NCBI GenBank assembly: GCA_021780315.1
Contig: JAJXYY010000003.1
Location: forward strand, 22,325 to 86,324
Length of the DNA stretch: 64,000 nt
Reading direction: 5' to 3'
DNA from: Acidobacteriota bacterium
GTDB taxonomy: Bacteria > Acidobacteriota > Terriglobia > Terriglobales > Acidobacteriaceae
The first letter of the stretch is position 1, and the number at the start of each line of letters is the position of its first letter. The notes below the pieces were generated by a model. It did no database searches and was not told where the DNA came from. It saw only the letters and a list, made by a program, of their open reading frames with translations. Of the stretch, positions 27,171 through 35,816 are shown piece after piece. A program made the translations under genes and the position numbers.

Positions 27171-28115
27171 ATGGCAATTGTTGAGCTTCAGAACGTATGC
27201 AAGGCGTACGGCGCCAAGATCGCCGTCGATAACCTGAGCTTCCGAATCGAGCCAGGCACCATGTTCGGTCTGCTGGGCCCCAATGGCTCCGGCAAGACCT
27301 CTACCATCCGCATGATGATCGGCATTACCGTGCCCGACTCCGGTACCATACAGCTCTTTGGCAAGCCGTTTGACCGCAACGTCCTCAAGCGCGTCGGCTA
27401 CCTGCCGGAGGAGCGCGGTCTGTACAAGAAGATGAAGGTGATGGACCAGTTGGTCTTCCTCGGCCAGTTGCACGGTCTGGATGCCATCACCGCCAGCAAG
27501 CGCGCCCATGCATGGTGCGAGCGGCTCCAGATCACCGAGGCCATTCACAAGAAGACCGAAGACCTCTCCAAGGGCATGCAGCAGAAGATTCAGTTCATCT
27601 CCACCCTGCTGCACGAGCCCGACCTCATCATCATGGACGAGCCCTTCAGCGGCCTCGACCCGGTCAATGCGACCCTGCTCATCGACACGCTGGTTGACCT
27701 GCGCAAGTCAGGCAAGACCATCCTCTTCTCCACCCACCGTATGGATCAGGTGGAAAAGATGTGCGACCAGATCGCCCTCATCCACCAAAGCAAACTGGTG
27801 CTCGCCGGTTCCATGCGCGAGATCAAGTCACAGTACCCCCGCAACCGCGTCCAGATGAACGTGACCGGCGATATGTCGTTTCTCCAACACCCCTCCATCG
27901 AGAGCTACAAGGACTACAGCGGCCACGTCGAGATCAAGCTGCGAAGCGAGCACGGAGTCGAGCCCGACGCGCAGGCGCTGCTGGCCGATGCCATCGCCCA
28001 CGGTAGCCACATCTCCCGCTTCGAAGTGACGGAGCCAACCCTGGAAGAGATCTTTATCGAAACCGTTGGAACTGTGTCAGAAACCAATCCGACCGGAGGC
28101 TCCCTCGATGCATAA
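27171..28115 (+). CDS. ABC transporter ATP-binding protein (NatA-like exporter)
   Basis: A 314-residue ABC ATPase. Walker A is GPNGSGKTS near residue 38, the signature is LSKGMQQK near 135, Walker B is LIIMDEPFSGLDPVN near 152, and the switch His is in FSTHRMDQV near 190. The C-terminal extension of about 100 residues (DUF4162-like) is typical of NatA/CcmA-type exporters. It ends eight bases inside the start of the permease gene, so the two are translationally coupled and form one exporter. Substrate unknown; Na+ or drug export are the usual guesses for this family. AGGAAACT precedes the ATG. Confidence 0.93.
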   Translation: MAIVELQNVCKAYGAKIAVDNLSFRIEPGTMFGLLGPNGSGKTSTIRMMIGITVPDSGTIQLFGKPFDRNVLKRVGYLPEERGLYKKMKVMDQLVFLGQLHGLDAITASKRAHAWCERLQITEAIHKKTEDLSKGMQQKIQFISTLLHEPDLIIMDEPFSGLDPVNATLLIDTLVDLRKSGKTILFSTHRMDQVEKMCDQIALIHQSKLVLAGSMREIKSQYPRNRVQMNVTGDMSFLQHPSIESYKDYSGHVEIKLRSEHGVEPDAQALLADAIAHGSHISRFEVTEPTLEEIFIETVGTVSETNPTGGSLDA

Positions 28116-29346
28116 CGTGTGGCTCATCGCCAAGCGCGAGTACTTTGAACGGATTCGTACCAAGTCATTTCTGTTGATGACCATCGCCATTCCATTGCTG
28201 ATGGGCGGCGGTATTCTGGGCGGAGCCATGGTTGGGCACAAAACCCAGTCCAACTCCCACATCGCTGTCGTCTCGACCGATCTACAGATGGCCACCGATC
28301 TCCAAAACGAACTGGAACACGGCAAGCACACCAAGATGGTGGTCGATATCATCTCGCCTCCCGGTGCCGATACCCGCAAGGTGCTCGATGGGGAGTTGGC
28401 CGACAAGCAACTCGATGGCTATCTCTGGATCACGCCCGCTTCCAACAGCCATGTGCGTCCGCGATTTTTGTGGACACCCAAGTCCCGCGCGGACATCGTG
28501 ACCCGTGGTGCCATCAGCGAGGCGCTCCGTACCGTCATGACCACCGAGACGCTTACCCACCAGGGGATGGACAAGTCCGATGTCCAGTTGCTCATGAAGC
28601 CCGTCGAACTCGATAGCTCCCAGGCCGGCAAGAACGATGACTCCGAAAGTGCTTTCTTCAGTGCCTATGTGCTCTTCTTCCTCATGTACTTCGTCATCAT
28701 GCTCTACGGCATGAACGTTGCCCGCTCCATCATCGAAGAGAAGACCTCGCGCATCTTCGAGGTGCTGCTCGCAACCATTCGCCCCGAAGAGATGATGGCC
28801 GGCAAGGTGATCGGCGTTGGCTCCGTCGGACTGACGCAGGTCGGCATCTGGCTGCTGACCGCGATCCTGCTCACCAGCACGTCACTGGTCGCACAGGCCA
28901 CCGGCTCGAACTTTCACGTCCCGCTCACCGCCATGCAGATCGTCTTTTTCGTCGTCTTCTTTCTGCTGGGATACCTGCTCTACTCGTCCATTGCAGCCGC
29001 GCTGGGCGCGATGACCAACTCCGAGCAGGAGCTGCAACAACTGAATATGTTCCTGGTCATGCCGCTGGCGCTCTGCATGTTCTCGCTCAGCTTCGTCATC
29101 CCAAACCCGGATGGCGCTGCCGCAACCGCCATCTCGTTTATCCCCTTCTGTACCCCGCTGATCATGTACATGCGTATCTCCATGGGGCATCCGTCGTGGC
29201 TTCAGATCGGTGCTTCCATCCTGCTGATGATCGCCACCATCTATGCAGTTCTGTGGCTGGCCAGCCGCATCTACCGCGTCGGTATTCTGATGTACGGCAA
29301 AAAGCCCAACCTGCCGGAGATACTCCGCTGGCTCAAATACTCCTAA
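28108..29346 (+). CDS. ABC transporter permease (NatB-like, ABC-2 type)
   Basis: A 412-residue ABC-2 permease partner of the upstream ATPase. One N-terminal helix (about residues 17-40, SFLLMTIAIPLLMGGGILGG) is followed by a roughly 150-residue extracytoplasmic domain. Five or six helices follow in the C-terminal half, beginning with AYVLFFLMYFVIMLYGMNVARSIIEEKTSRIFEVLLATI, whose E-K-T/S-R-x-x-E-x-L-L pattern is typical of ABC-2 exporters. ATG 28108 has GGAGG eight bases upstream and overlaps the end of the ATPase gene. The substrate cannot be told. Confidence 0.9.
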   Translation: MHNVWLIAKREYFERIRTKSFLLMTIAIPLLMGGGILGGAMVGHKTQSNSHIAVVSTDLQMATDLQNELEHGKHTKMVVDIISPPGADTRKVLDGELADKQLDGYLWITPASNSHVRPRFLWTPKSRADIVTRGAISEALRTVMTTETLTHQGMDKSDVQLLMKPVELDSSQAGKNDDSESAFFSAYVLFFLMYFVIMLYGMNVARSIIEEKTSRIFEVLLATIRPEEMMAGKVIGVGSVGLTQVGIWLLTAILLTSTSLVAQATGSNFHVPLTAMQIVFFVVFFLLGYLLYSSIAAALGAMTNSEQELQQLNMFLVMPLALCMFSLSFVIPNPDGAAATAISFIPFCTPLIMYMRISMGHPSWLQIGASILLMIATIYAVLWLASRIYRVGILMYGKKPNLPEILRWLKYS

Positions 29347-29387
29347 TTGCAGACGTGTTCGCCAGCGTCTGGCAGTAAACTCAACCC

Positions 29388-30017
29388 GTGCCTTCTGCCT
29401 TCAGCTTTCAGCAGCGTGTCGCGCTTGCCGTGGTTCCACGGCTGGCGTCCGCTGTCATTTGCTGTCTCGGCGCAACGCTGCGCTACACGGATGTGGTTGC
29501 CCCCGGAGCCTTCATCGGCCCGCCCCCCGGTCCCTCGGTCTACGCCTTCTGGCACAGGTCGCTGTTGGCCTGTGCGTGGCGCTTCCGCAACCGCGGGATT
29601 GCGATTCTCATCAGCTCCAGCTTCGACGGCGAACTGATCGCCCGTACCGTGGAGCGCATGGGCTTCCACGCCATCCGCGGCTCCAGTTCCCGCGGAGGCT
29701 CCCTCGGCCTCCGCAACCTGGAACGCGCCTACCGCGACGGACTCTGCTGCGCCATCACCGCCGACGGCCCACGCGGTCCAGCCATGGTCGCCAAACCCGG
29801 CGTGACCCAGTTGGCCCAACTGGTGGAGACAACCGTCGGCACATTCTATGTGCTGCCCCAACGCGCCTGGGTGCTGCGCTCATGGGACCGTTTCCTCATC
29901 CCCAAGCCCTTCTCGCGGGTGGTGGTCACCTGGCCGGTCCATGTCCCGGCCGAGGAGGGTGCGGTGCAGGCTGCGCTCGACCGCTCGGTTGCCATGGCGA
30001 TCTTCCCTCAAAACTAG
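29388..30017 (+). CDS. DUF374 lysophospholipid acyltransferase-like protein
   Basis: A 209-residue DUF374 protein. It has VYAFWHRSLL near residue 50, ISSSFDGELIARTVERMGF near 75-95, RGSSSRGG near 97-104 and ITADGPRGPAM near 124. These resemble the acyl-acceptor and acyltransferase blocks of the LPLAT superfamily, with the His of the family's H-x4-D motif represented by the FWH block. DUF374 proteins are often found with lipid A genes, but none are seen here. The start is GTG 29388, without a clear Shine-Dalgarno. It precedes queA on the same strand with a 100-base gap. Confidence 0.82.
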   Translation: MPSAFSFQQRVALAVVPRLASAVICCLGATLRYTDVVAPGAFIGPPPGPSVYAFWHRSLLACAWRFRNRGIAILISSSFDGELIARTVERMGFHAIRGSSSRGGSLGLRNLERAYRDGLCCAITADGPRGPAMVAKPGVTQLAQLVETTVGTFYVLPQRAWVLRSWDRFLIPKPFSRVVVTWPVHVPAEEGAVQAALDRSVAMAIFPQN

Positions 30018-30116
30018 CGACCGGGCGGCTGGACCCTGTGGAAATCAGCACTGTCTGCCAACGACCACGAATTTACCGCGCCATCCACTCAAAACTCCAT
30101 ATCTTGCACCACTAAA

Positions 30117-31232
30117 ATGACAGAAGTGCGCGTATCCGACTTCCACTTCGACCTGCCAGAAGACCTCATCGCCCAGACTCCACCGGCCATCCGTGGCAGC
30201 AGCCGGATGCTGGTGCTGGACCGCGCCAATGGCGGCTTTCGCGACGATCACTTCCGCAATCTGCCGCATCATCTGCGCCCCGGCGACCTGCTGATCCTCA
30301 ACGATAGCCGCGTCCTGCCAGCGCGCCTCTTCGCTACCCGCGCCGGACTCCACACGCAACACAACTCGCCCGAGCCAACAGGGCGTATCGAAGTCCTTTT
30401 GACACAACAACTTGCAGAGCAATATCCAGGCGAAAATGTCTGGTCTGCGCTGGTTCGCCCCAGCCGCAAGGTACAGCCCGGTGAATACCTGCACTTCGCC
30501 GCACCAGGGGAATCGGTACCGCTGTTACGCGCCGAAGTGCTTGATTCCGGAGAGTTTGGAGAGCGCACCCTGCGCTTCGACCCAACTCCACTGTTCCACG
30601 CGATTGTGGATCGCATCGGCCACATCCCCTTGCCCCCCTATATCCACCGCCTCAAAGAAGCCCCGGACAATCCCGAAGACCGCGAACGATACCAGACGGT
30701 GTATTGCAATCAACCGGGTTCTGCGGCAGCGCCCACGGCAGGTCTGCACTTTACGCCGGAGATCCTCGCTAAGCTACGAGAGAACGGCGTTCAAATTGAG
30801 ACGGTGACGCTGCATGTAGGGCTGGGAACATTTCAGCCAGTGCGGGCAGAGATGCTCGCCGAAATCAAACTCCACGCCGAACATTACACGCTCCCAGAGG
30901 CAACCGCAGCCGCGATCAACGCCGCGCGGCGTGAAGGCAGACGGGTGATCGCCGCTGGTACCACGACGACGCGTACGCTGGAGCACTGCGCACAGGTTGC
31001 CGATGGAGCGGCGTTGGCCGCTCACTCCGGCCAGACCAGTGTGTTTCTAGGCCCGGGTTACAAGTTCCGCATTATTGACGGCCTCATCACAAACTTTCAT
31101 CTGCCTCAGTCGACTCTGCTGATGCTGGTGAGTGCCTTTGCTGGGAAAGATGCGGTGCTGGCTGCATATGCCCATGCGGTCCGCGAGCAATATCGATTCT
31201 TCTCGTATGGAGACTGCATGCTGCTGCTGTAG
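30117..31232 (+). CDS. queA: S-adenosylmethionine:tRNA ribosyltransferase-isomerase QueA
   Basis: Adds the ribosyl group of SAM to 7-aminomethyl-7-deazaguanine in tRNA, producing epoxyqueuosine at the wobble position of GUN anticodons. The 371 residues match the family. Motifs include [15 protein letters not shown] at the N-terminus, [17 protein letters not shown] near 55, [23 protein letters not shown] near 200-220, [13 protein letters not shown] near 235, and the C-terminal [19 protein letters not shown]. No other queuosine gene is seen in the window. Confidence 0.97.
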   Translation: MTEVRVSDFHFDLPEDLIAQTPPAIRGSSRMLVLDRANGGFRDDHFRNLPHHLRPGDLLILNDSRVLPARLFATRAGLHTQHNSPEPTGRIEVLLTQQLAEQYPGENVWSALVRPSRKVQPGEYLHFAAPGESVPLLRAEVLDSGEFGERTLRFDPTPLFHAIVDRIGHIPLPPYIHRLKEAPDNPEDRERYQTVYCNQPGSAAAPTAGLHFTPEILAKLRENGVQIETVTLHVGLGTFQPVRAEMLAEIKLHAEHYTLPEATAAAINAARREGRRVIAAGTTTTRTLEHCAQVADGAALAAHSGQTSVFLGPGYKFRIIDGLITNFHLPQSTLLMLVSAFAGKDAVLAAYAHAVREQYRFFSYGDCMLLL

Positions 31233-31279
31233 TGGCAGGAGAGAGCAGGTAGCGTGGAACGCGATATCCTCAACTAGCC

Positions 31280-34063
31280 ATGTCCGACCCAAACAACACC
31301 TCCGCTCAGCCTCCGATTTACCTGCTCGACACGATGGCGTTCATCTTTCGTGCGTATCACGCCATGCAGCGGCAGCGTCCGATGTCCACACGAACGGGCA
31401 TCCCGACCGCGGCGACGTACGTCTTCGTGAACATGATCAACAAGCTGCGGCGTGATTTCTCTCCGGTGTATCTTGCTGCGGTTTACGATCTTTCCGGCCC
31501 GGTGTTCCGCGATGAGCGCGCAAAAGAACTGAAGTGCGTAAAGAAGTTCAACATCAAAACACAGCAGTTTGAGGAGGTCGATTACGCCGGTTACAAGGCC
31601 AATCGCGAGGCGATGCCTGCAGACCTTGCCCAGCAGTTGCCGTATATTCGGCGCGCGTTGGAGGCCTTCCAGATTCCGATTCTTTCGTATGAGGGTTTCG
31701 AGGCAGACGATGTGATTGGAACGCTTTCGCACAAGCTCGCGGCGCAGGGACGCAAGGTGTTTATCGTGTCGTCGGATAAAGACATGATGCAGTTGGTGAA
31801 TGCAGATGTTTCGATCCTGAACCCGACCAAAGACAATCTTATTCTGGATCCGAATGGTGTTGAGGCGACGCTGGGGGTGCCGCCTGAGCGGGTGGTCGAT
31901 GTGATGGCGCTGCGCGGTGATGCGATCGACAACATACCCGGTGCGCCCGGAATTGGCGATAAGGGCTCCGTTGAGTTGATCCAACAATTTGGCAGCGTCG
32001 AGGCGGCTTTGGATGGCGCTGAGGCGGTGAAGAAGAAAACGTATCGCGAATCATTACAAAACAATCGCGAGAATATTTTGTTGTCCAAAGAACTGGTCAC
32101 CATACATACCGAGGTACCGGTCGATGTCGATCTGGATGCTATGCGTACGCAGGCACCGGATAATTCAGCCTGTCGTGAGTTGTTCTCTGAACTGGAGTTC
32201 ACAACGATGCTGAAGGAACTTGCCCCTGCGGAGAATAACGTCGAGGTCGAATATCTGCTGGCGCCGAAACCGGAGGATGTAAGTACGTTGCTGGCACAGG
32301 CTCGGTCCAGCACGGAAGGGCTTGCGTTGGCTGTGTTCAAAGATGCGAAGGCGCTGGTGGTGGATACGACCGCCAGTACCGATGATGCTGAGGTTGAGGC
32401 GGAGCCAGGGCCTGCCGAGAATCTGTCTTTGTTTGCAGCGGCATCTACAGCCCCAACGCCGGTTGCTGCAGCGCCGACCGAGCCGGAAGTGCAGGTGGGG
32501 CTGGCCGTGAGTTCGACGGCAGCACTGCAGGCTTCGCTTGATTCGCAGGGACTTCGTGCGGTGTTGGAAGATGCAGTGGTGCCGAAGCAGGTCCATGATT
32601 TGAAAGCGGTGTTGCGCCTGTTGGAGCCACATGGAGTAACTGTGGCCGGCGTGCGTGACGATGTGATGCTGTACAGCTACCTGGTGAACCCGACGCATGG
32701 TTCGCACAGCTTGGCGGATGTTACGGCGCGTTTTACGAATCGTGCTCTGACGATGGATCCTGCGACGGTTTTGCCAGAGGCTGCCAATGCGGTCTACCGG
32801 TTGGCCGAGATTCTGCGTGCGGATGTAGAGCGCGAGGGATTGCAACATCTCTACGAGACGATGGACTTACCGCTGGTGCCGGTGCTTCTGCGTATGGAGC
32901 AAGTGGGTGTACGGGTGGATGGAGATGTGCTGCGGACCATGTCTGGCCGTCTGGCCGTCGAGATGGATACGTTGGCCGAAAAAATATTTGAGCAGTCGGG
33001 GTATCGCTTCAACATCAATTCTCCCAAGCAACTGGGCGATGTCTTGTTCAACAAGATGATGTTGCCCAAGCCGACCAAGCAGGGCAAGGGGAAAGTGATC
33101 TCGACCGCGCAGGATGTTTTGGAAGAGTTGGCAGAGCAGCATCCCGTGCCAGCGCTGGTGCTGGAGTATCGGCAGTTGGCAAAGTTGAAGTCCACGTATC
33201 TGGACCAGTTGCCGGGGCTTGCAGATGAGAATGGACGAGTGCATACGACGTTCAATCAAGTGGGCACGGCGACGGGAAGGTTATCGTCCACCAATCCGAA
33301 CCTGCAGAACATTCCGGTACGAAGCTCGCTGGGTCGGGAGATTCGTGCGGCGTTCACTGCGGCCCCGGGCAATCTGCTGATGTCGGCGGACTACTCGCAG
33401 ATTGAGCTACGGCTGATGGCGCACTTTTCGCAGGACCCGTTATTGCTCAATGCATATCGCACGGGACTGGATATTCATACGCTGACGGCTTCTGAGGTTT
33501 TTGGTGTGGCGCCGGAGACGATGGACAAAGAGACGCGTTCGCGGGCGAAAGCGGTGAACTTCGGCATCGTGTATGGCATCTCTCCGTTTGGTCTGGCAGC
33601 GCAGCTGAATATCGATCAGAAGGTGGCGAAGACCTATATCGATACATACTTTGAACGTTATCAGGGGGTACGGGCGTTCATCGATGCCACGCTGGAGACG
33701 GTGCGGCGCGAACAGTCAGTGAAGACTTACTTTGGGCGGGTCAGGCCGATCCCGGATATTCAGTCGCGCAATCCGAACATGCGAGGATTTGCTGAGCGAA
33801 CCGCAATCAACACGCCGCTGCAGGGAACCGCCGCGGACTTAATCAAGCTGGCAATGATCCGTATCGACCGGGTAATTCGCGAGCGCGGATACAAGTCGAG
33901 GATGACGTTACAAGTGCATGACGAGTTGTTGTTCGATGTGGTTCCAGAGGAGGCAGACAGTCTGCGCGACCTGGTGAAGCATGAGATGGAGCATGTCGCC
34001 GAGTTTACGGTCCCGATCGTGGCCGAGGTGGGCATTGGCCAGAACTGGCGGGACATCAAGTAG
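31280..34063 (+). CDS. polA: DNA polymerase I
   Basis: Replication and repair polymerase of 927 residues. The N-terminal 5'-3' exonuclease spans about 10-310 (YLLDTMAFIFRAYHAM, EADDVIGTLSHKLA, SSDKDMMQLVN, GDAIDNIPGAPGIGDKGS). The middle region, about 320-560, lies where the proofreading 3'-5' exonuclease belongs but lacks its D-x-E motif and contains an Ala/Pro-rich low-complexity stretch, so proofreading is probably lost. The polymerase domain has motif A SADYSQIELRLMAHFS, motif B RAKAVNFGIVYGISPFG and motif C QVHDELLFDV. A lysine-rich insertion (about residues 75-97) extends a loop of the 5' nuclease. Confidence 0.97.
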   Translation: MSDPNNTSAQPPIYLLDTMAFIFRAYHAMQRQRPMSTRTGIPTAATYVFVNMINKLRRDFSPVYLAAVYDLSGPVFRDERAKELKCVKKFNIKTQQFEEVDYAGYKANREAMPADLAQQLPYIRRALEAFQIPILSYEGFEADDVIGTLSHKLAAQGRKVFIVSSDKDMMQLVNADVSILNPTKDNLILDPNGVEATLGVPPERVVDVMALRGDAIDNIPGAPGIGDKGSVELIQQFGSVEAALDGAEAVKKKTYRESLQNNRENILLSKELVTIHTEVPVDVDLDAMRTQAPDNSACRELFSELEFTTMLKELAPAENNVEVEYLLAPKPEDVSTLLAQARSSTEGLALAVFKDAKALVVDTTASTDDAEVEAEPGPAENLSLFAAASTAPTPVAAAPTEPEVQVGLAVSSTAALQASLDSQGLRAVLEDAVVPKQVHDLKAVLRLLEPHGVTVAGVRDDVMLYSYLVNPTHGSHSLADVTARFTNRALTMDPATVLPEAANAVYRLAEILRADVEREGLQHLYETMDLPLVPVLLRMEQVGVRVDGDVLRTMSGRLAVEMDTLAEKIFEQSGYRFNINSPKQLGDVLFNKMMLPKPTKQGKGKVISTAQDVLEELAEQHPVPALVLEYRQLAKLKSTYLDQLPGLADENGRVHTTFNQVGTATGRLSSTNPNLQNIPVRSSLGREIRAAFTAAPGNLLMSADYSQIELRLMAHFSQDPLLLNAYRTGLDIHTLTASEVFGVAPETMDKETRSRAKAVNFGIVYGISPFGLAAQLNIDQKVAKTYIDTYFERYQGVRAFIDATLETVRREQSVKTYFGRVRPIPDIQSRNPNMRGFAERTAINTPLQGTAADLIKLAMIRIDRVIRERGYKSRMTLQVHDELLFDVVPEEADSLRDLVKHEMEHVAEFTVPIVAEVGIGQNWRDIK

Positions 34064-34104
34064 TATGTTGAGCGAGCTGCTTGTATGAAGGAGAAGAGAA
34101 CGTT

Positions 34105-34761
34105 ATGTTGCGTATTAATGATGAAGCGCCGGACTTTACTGCGGAAACGACCCATGGCCCGATCCAATTCCACGAGTGGATAGGCGATGGTTGGGCAGTG
34201 TTGTTTTCACATCCTAAGGACTTTACCCCGGTTTGCACGACCGAGTTGGGCTCGATGGCTGGCTTGGAGCCGGAGTTTGCCAAGCGCGGCGTGAAGATTA
34301 TTGGCCTGAGCGTGGACCCGGTTGCGACCCACACCAAGTGGGAAGTGGATATTGAAGAGACCTCTGGCTTCAAAGTGAATTACCCGATGATCGGCGATCC
34401 GGAACTGAAAGTCGCCAAGCTGTACAACATGTTGGCGGCAGATGCCGGCGATACGGCGGAAGGCCGAACAGCGGCTATGAATGCTCCCGTACGTACGGTA
34501 TTCGTGATTGGGCCGGACAAGAAGATCAAGCTGCAGCTGGTCTATCCGATGACGACCGGCCGCAACTTCTACGAGATTCTGCGGGTGCTGGATTCCATGC
34601 AACTGACAGCTGCGCACAAGGTTGCGACGCCAGCGAACTGGAAGAACGGTGATGACGTGATCATTACACCGGCGGTCTCTGATGAAGAGGCTCGGCAAAA
34701 GTACCCTGCAGGTTTCAAGACGATCAAGCCCTACCTGCGTACGGTTGCGCAGCCGAAATAA
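34105..34761 (+). CDS. Peroxiredoxin (1-Cys, Prx6-like)
   Basis: Second peroxiredoxin of the window, 218 residues from ATG 34105. The frame is open from TTG 34081, but the AGGAGAAG purine run just upstream favours ATG 34105. The peroxidatic cysteine is C44 in SHPKDFTPVCTTEL, and there is no other Cys in the protein; the position of the second Cys in the 22-kb paralogue is Ala here (HKVATPANW). It therefore looks like a true 1-Cys enzyme that needs an external thiol. The Prx6 C-terminal domain is present (QLVYPMTTGRNFYEILRVLDSM). It starts 41 bases after polA. Confidence 0.93.
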   Translation: MLRINDEAPDFTAETTHGPIQFHEWIGDGWAVLFSHPKDFTPVCTTELGSMAGLEPEFAKRGVKIIGLSVDPVATHTKWEVDIEETSGFKVNYPMIGDPELKVAKLYNMLAADAGDTAEGRTAAMNAPVRTVFVIGPDKKIKLQLVYPMTTGRNFYEILRVLDSMQLTAAHKVATPANWKNGDDVIITPAVSDEEARQKYPAGFKTIKPYLRTVAQPK

Positions 34762-34793
34762 GCAATTAGAGCTGACCGGGGCAGGCGGAGGTT

Positions 34794-34809
34794 AGACCCA
34801 GTTGGGTCT
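34794..34809. repeat. Short perfect inverted repeat after peroxiredoxin gene
   Basis: AGACCCA-GT-TGGGTCT is a perfect palindromic pair at 34794-34809, folding as a 6-bp stem with a 4-base loop. It lies 33 bases past the peroxiredoxin stop and 119 before the next gene. There is no T-run, so it is a weak terminator at best, or an operator for the TPR gene. Confidence 0.3.
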
Positions 34810-34927
34810 TAAATCCCCGCCCGCTCCGGCTGGCAACTGATAGACTTGTAGTCTGCGCGGGTACAGCCTGTGCAGATATCTCCCTGCGGTTTACCGCGGC
34901 GCGAGCCACTAAAGGAAGACCAACACT

Positions 34928-35662
34928 TTGGACCAGCAGACGAAGCAAGAATTGAAGCATGACCAGTTTATCGATACCACCACGCACGGCCTGGAATGGG
35001 TCAGCTCAAACCGCCGCTCGGTGCTGATGTCGAGCGCCATTGTGCTGGCAGCGATCCTGATCGTGGTGGGCGGATTTCTCGTCTACAAGAACCGCTCCGA
35101 GCAAGCTTCGATCGCCTTTGGCGCCGCGATGCAGTCGTACCAGACGCCGTTGGCGCAGCCGGGCCAGGCCGTACCGCCGGGAGTGAAGACCTTTGCCTCG
35201 GTAGGTGAGCGTGCCAAGGCAGCGAACGCATTGTTTATGGCAGCTGCCGATCAATACGGCATGACGCCGGCGGGCAAGCTGTCGCGTTATTTCGGTGGAC
35301 TTACTTACCTGGAAGAAGGCGAGAACGCTTCAGCCGAGAGCACGCTGAAGCAGGTTGCCGATGGTTGGAATCACGATCTGGCTGCGTTGGCAAATCTGTC
35401 GCTGGCGCAGTTATACCGCCAGACGGGCCGAGTTCCCCAGGCGATCGAAATCTACAAGCAGTTGACAGCCAAGCCGACGAACACGGTTCCTGCCGGACTG
35501 GCACAACTGCAGTTGGCTGAGTTGTACGAGTCGCAGGGCCAGCCAGACGCAGCAAAGAAGATTTACGCAGAACTCAAAGACAAGGATGCCAAGGGTGCTG
35601 TGGGAACGCTGGCAGCGCAGAAGCTTAACCCGGCAGCGGCTGGCGCGCCTCAGGTTCAGTAG
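34928..35662 (+). CDS. Membrane-anchored tetratricopeptide repeat protein (YfgM-like)
   Basis: A 244-residue protein with a short cytoplasmic N-terminus, one membrane helix near residues 37-58 (VLMSSAIVLAAILIVVGGFLVY) and a periplasmic domain of TPR-like helical pairs (ALANLSLAQLYRQTGRVPQAIEIYKQL, QLQLAELYESQGQPDAAKKIYAEL). The layout resembles the YfgM/TPR_21 family, periplasmic chaperone-like partners of the Sec translocon. The likely start is TTG 34928 with AGGAAG upstream. Its role in envelope protein handling is inferred from the fold only. It ends before a strong bidirectional terminator. Confidence 0.82.
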   Translation: MDQQTKQELKHDQFIDTTTHGLEWVSSNRRSVLMSSAIVLAAILIVVGGFLVYKNRSEQASIAFGAAMQSYQTPLAQPGQAVPPGVKTFASVGERAKAANALFMAAADQYGMTPAGKLSRYFGGLTYLEEGENASAESTLKQVADGWNHDLAALANLSLAQLYRQTGRVPQAIEIYKQLTAKPTNTVPAGLAQLQLAELYESQGQPDAAKKIYAELKDKDAKGAVGTLAAQKLNPAAAGAPQVQ

Positions 35663-35740
35663 CCTCAGCTGAAAAGATGCTACGAGTAACAGGCTGGATA
35701 CGCTAAGACCCGACCTGTAAGCGCAGTATAAAATTTCAAC

Positions 35741-35777
35741 ATGCAAGGCCCGGAGATTCCTTCTCCGGGCCTTGCAT
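35741..35777. terminator. Bidirectional hairpin terminator between convergent genes
   Basis: A perfect 16-bp stem: ATGCAAGGCCCGGAGA at 35741-35756 and its reverse complement at 35762-35777, with a 5-base loop. On the minus strand the stem is followed by GTTGAAATTTTAT. It lies between the TPR gene (plus) and the channel-like gene (minus) and can end both transcripts. Confidence 0.8.
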
Positions 35778-35816
35778 GTTCAGGTGTGATTAGAGCGCAG
35801 ACTTGCAGCGCGATCG

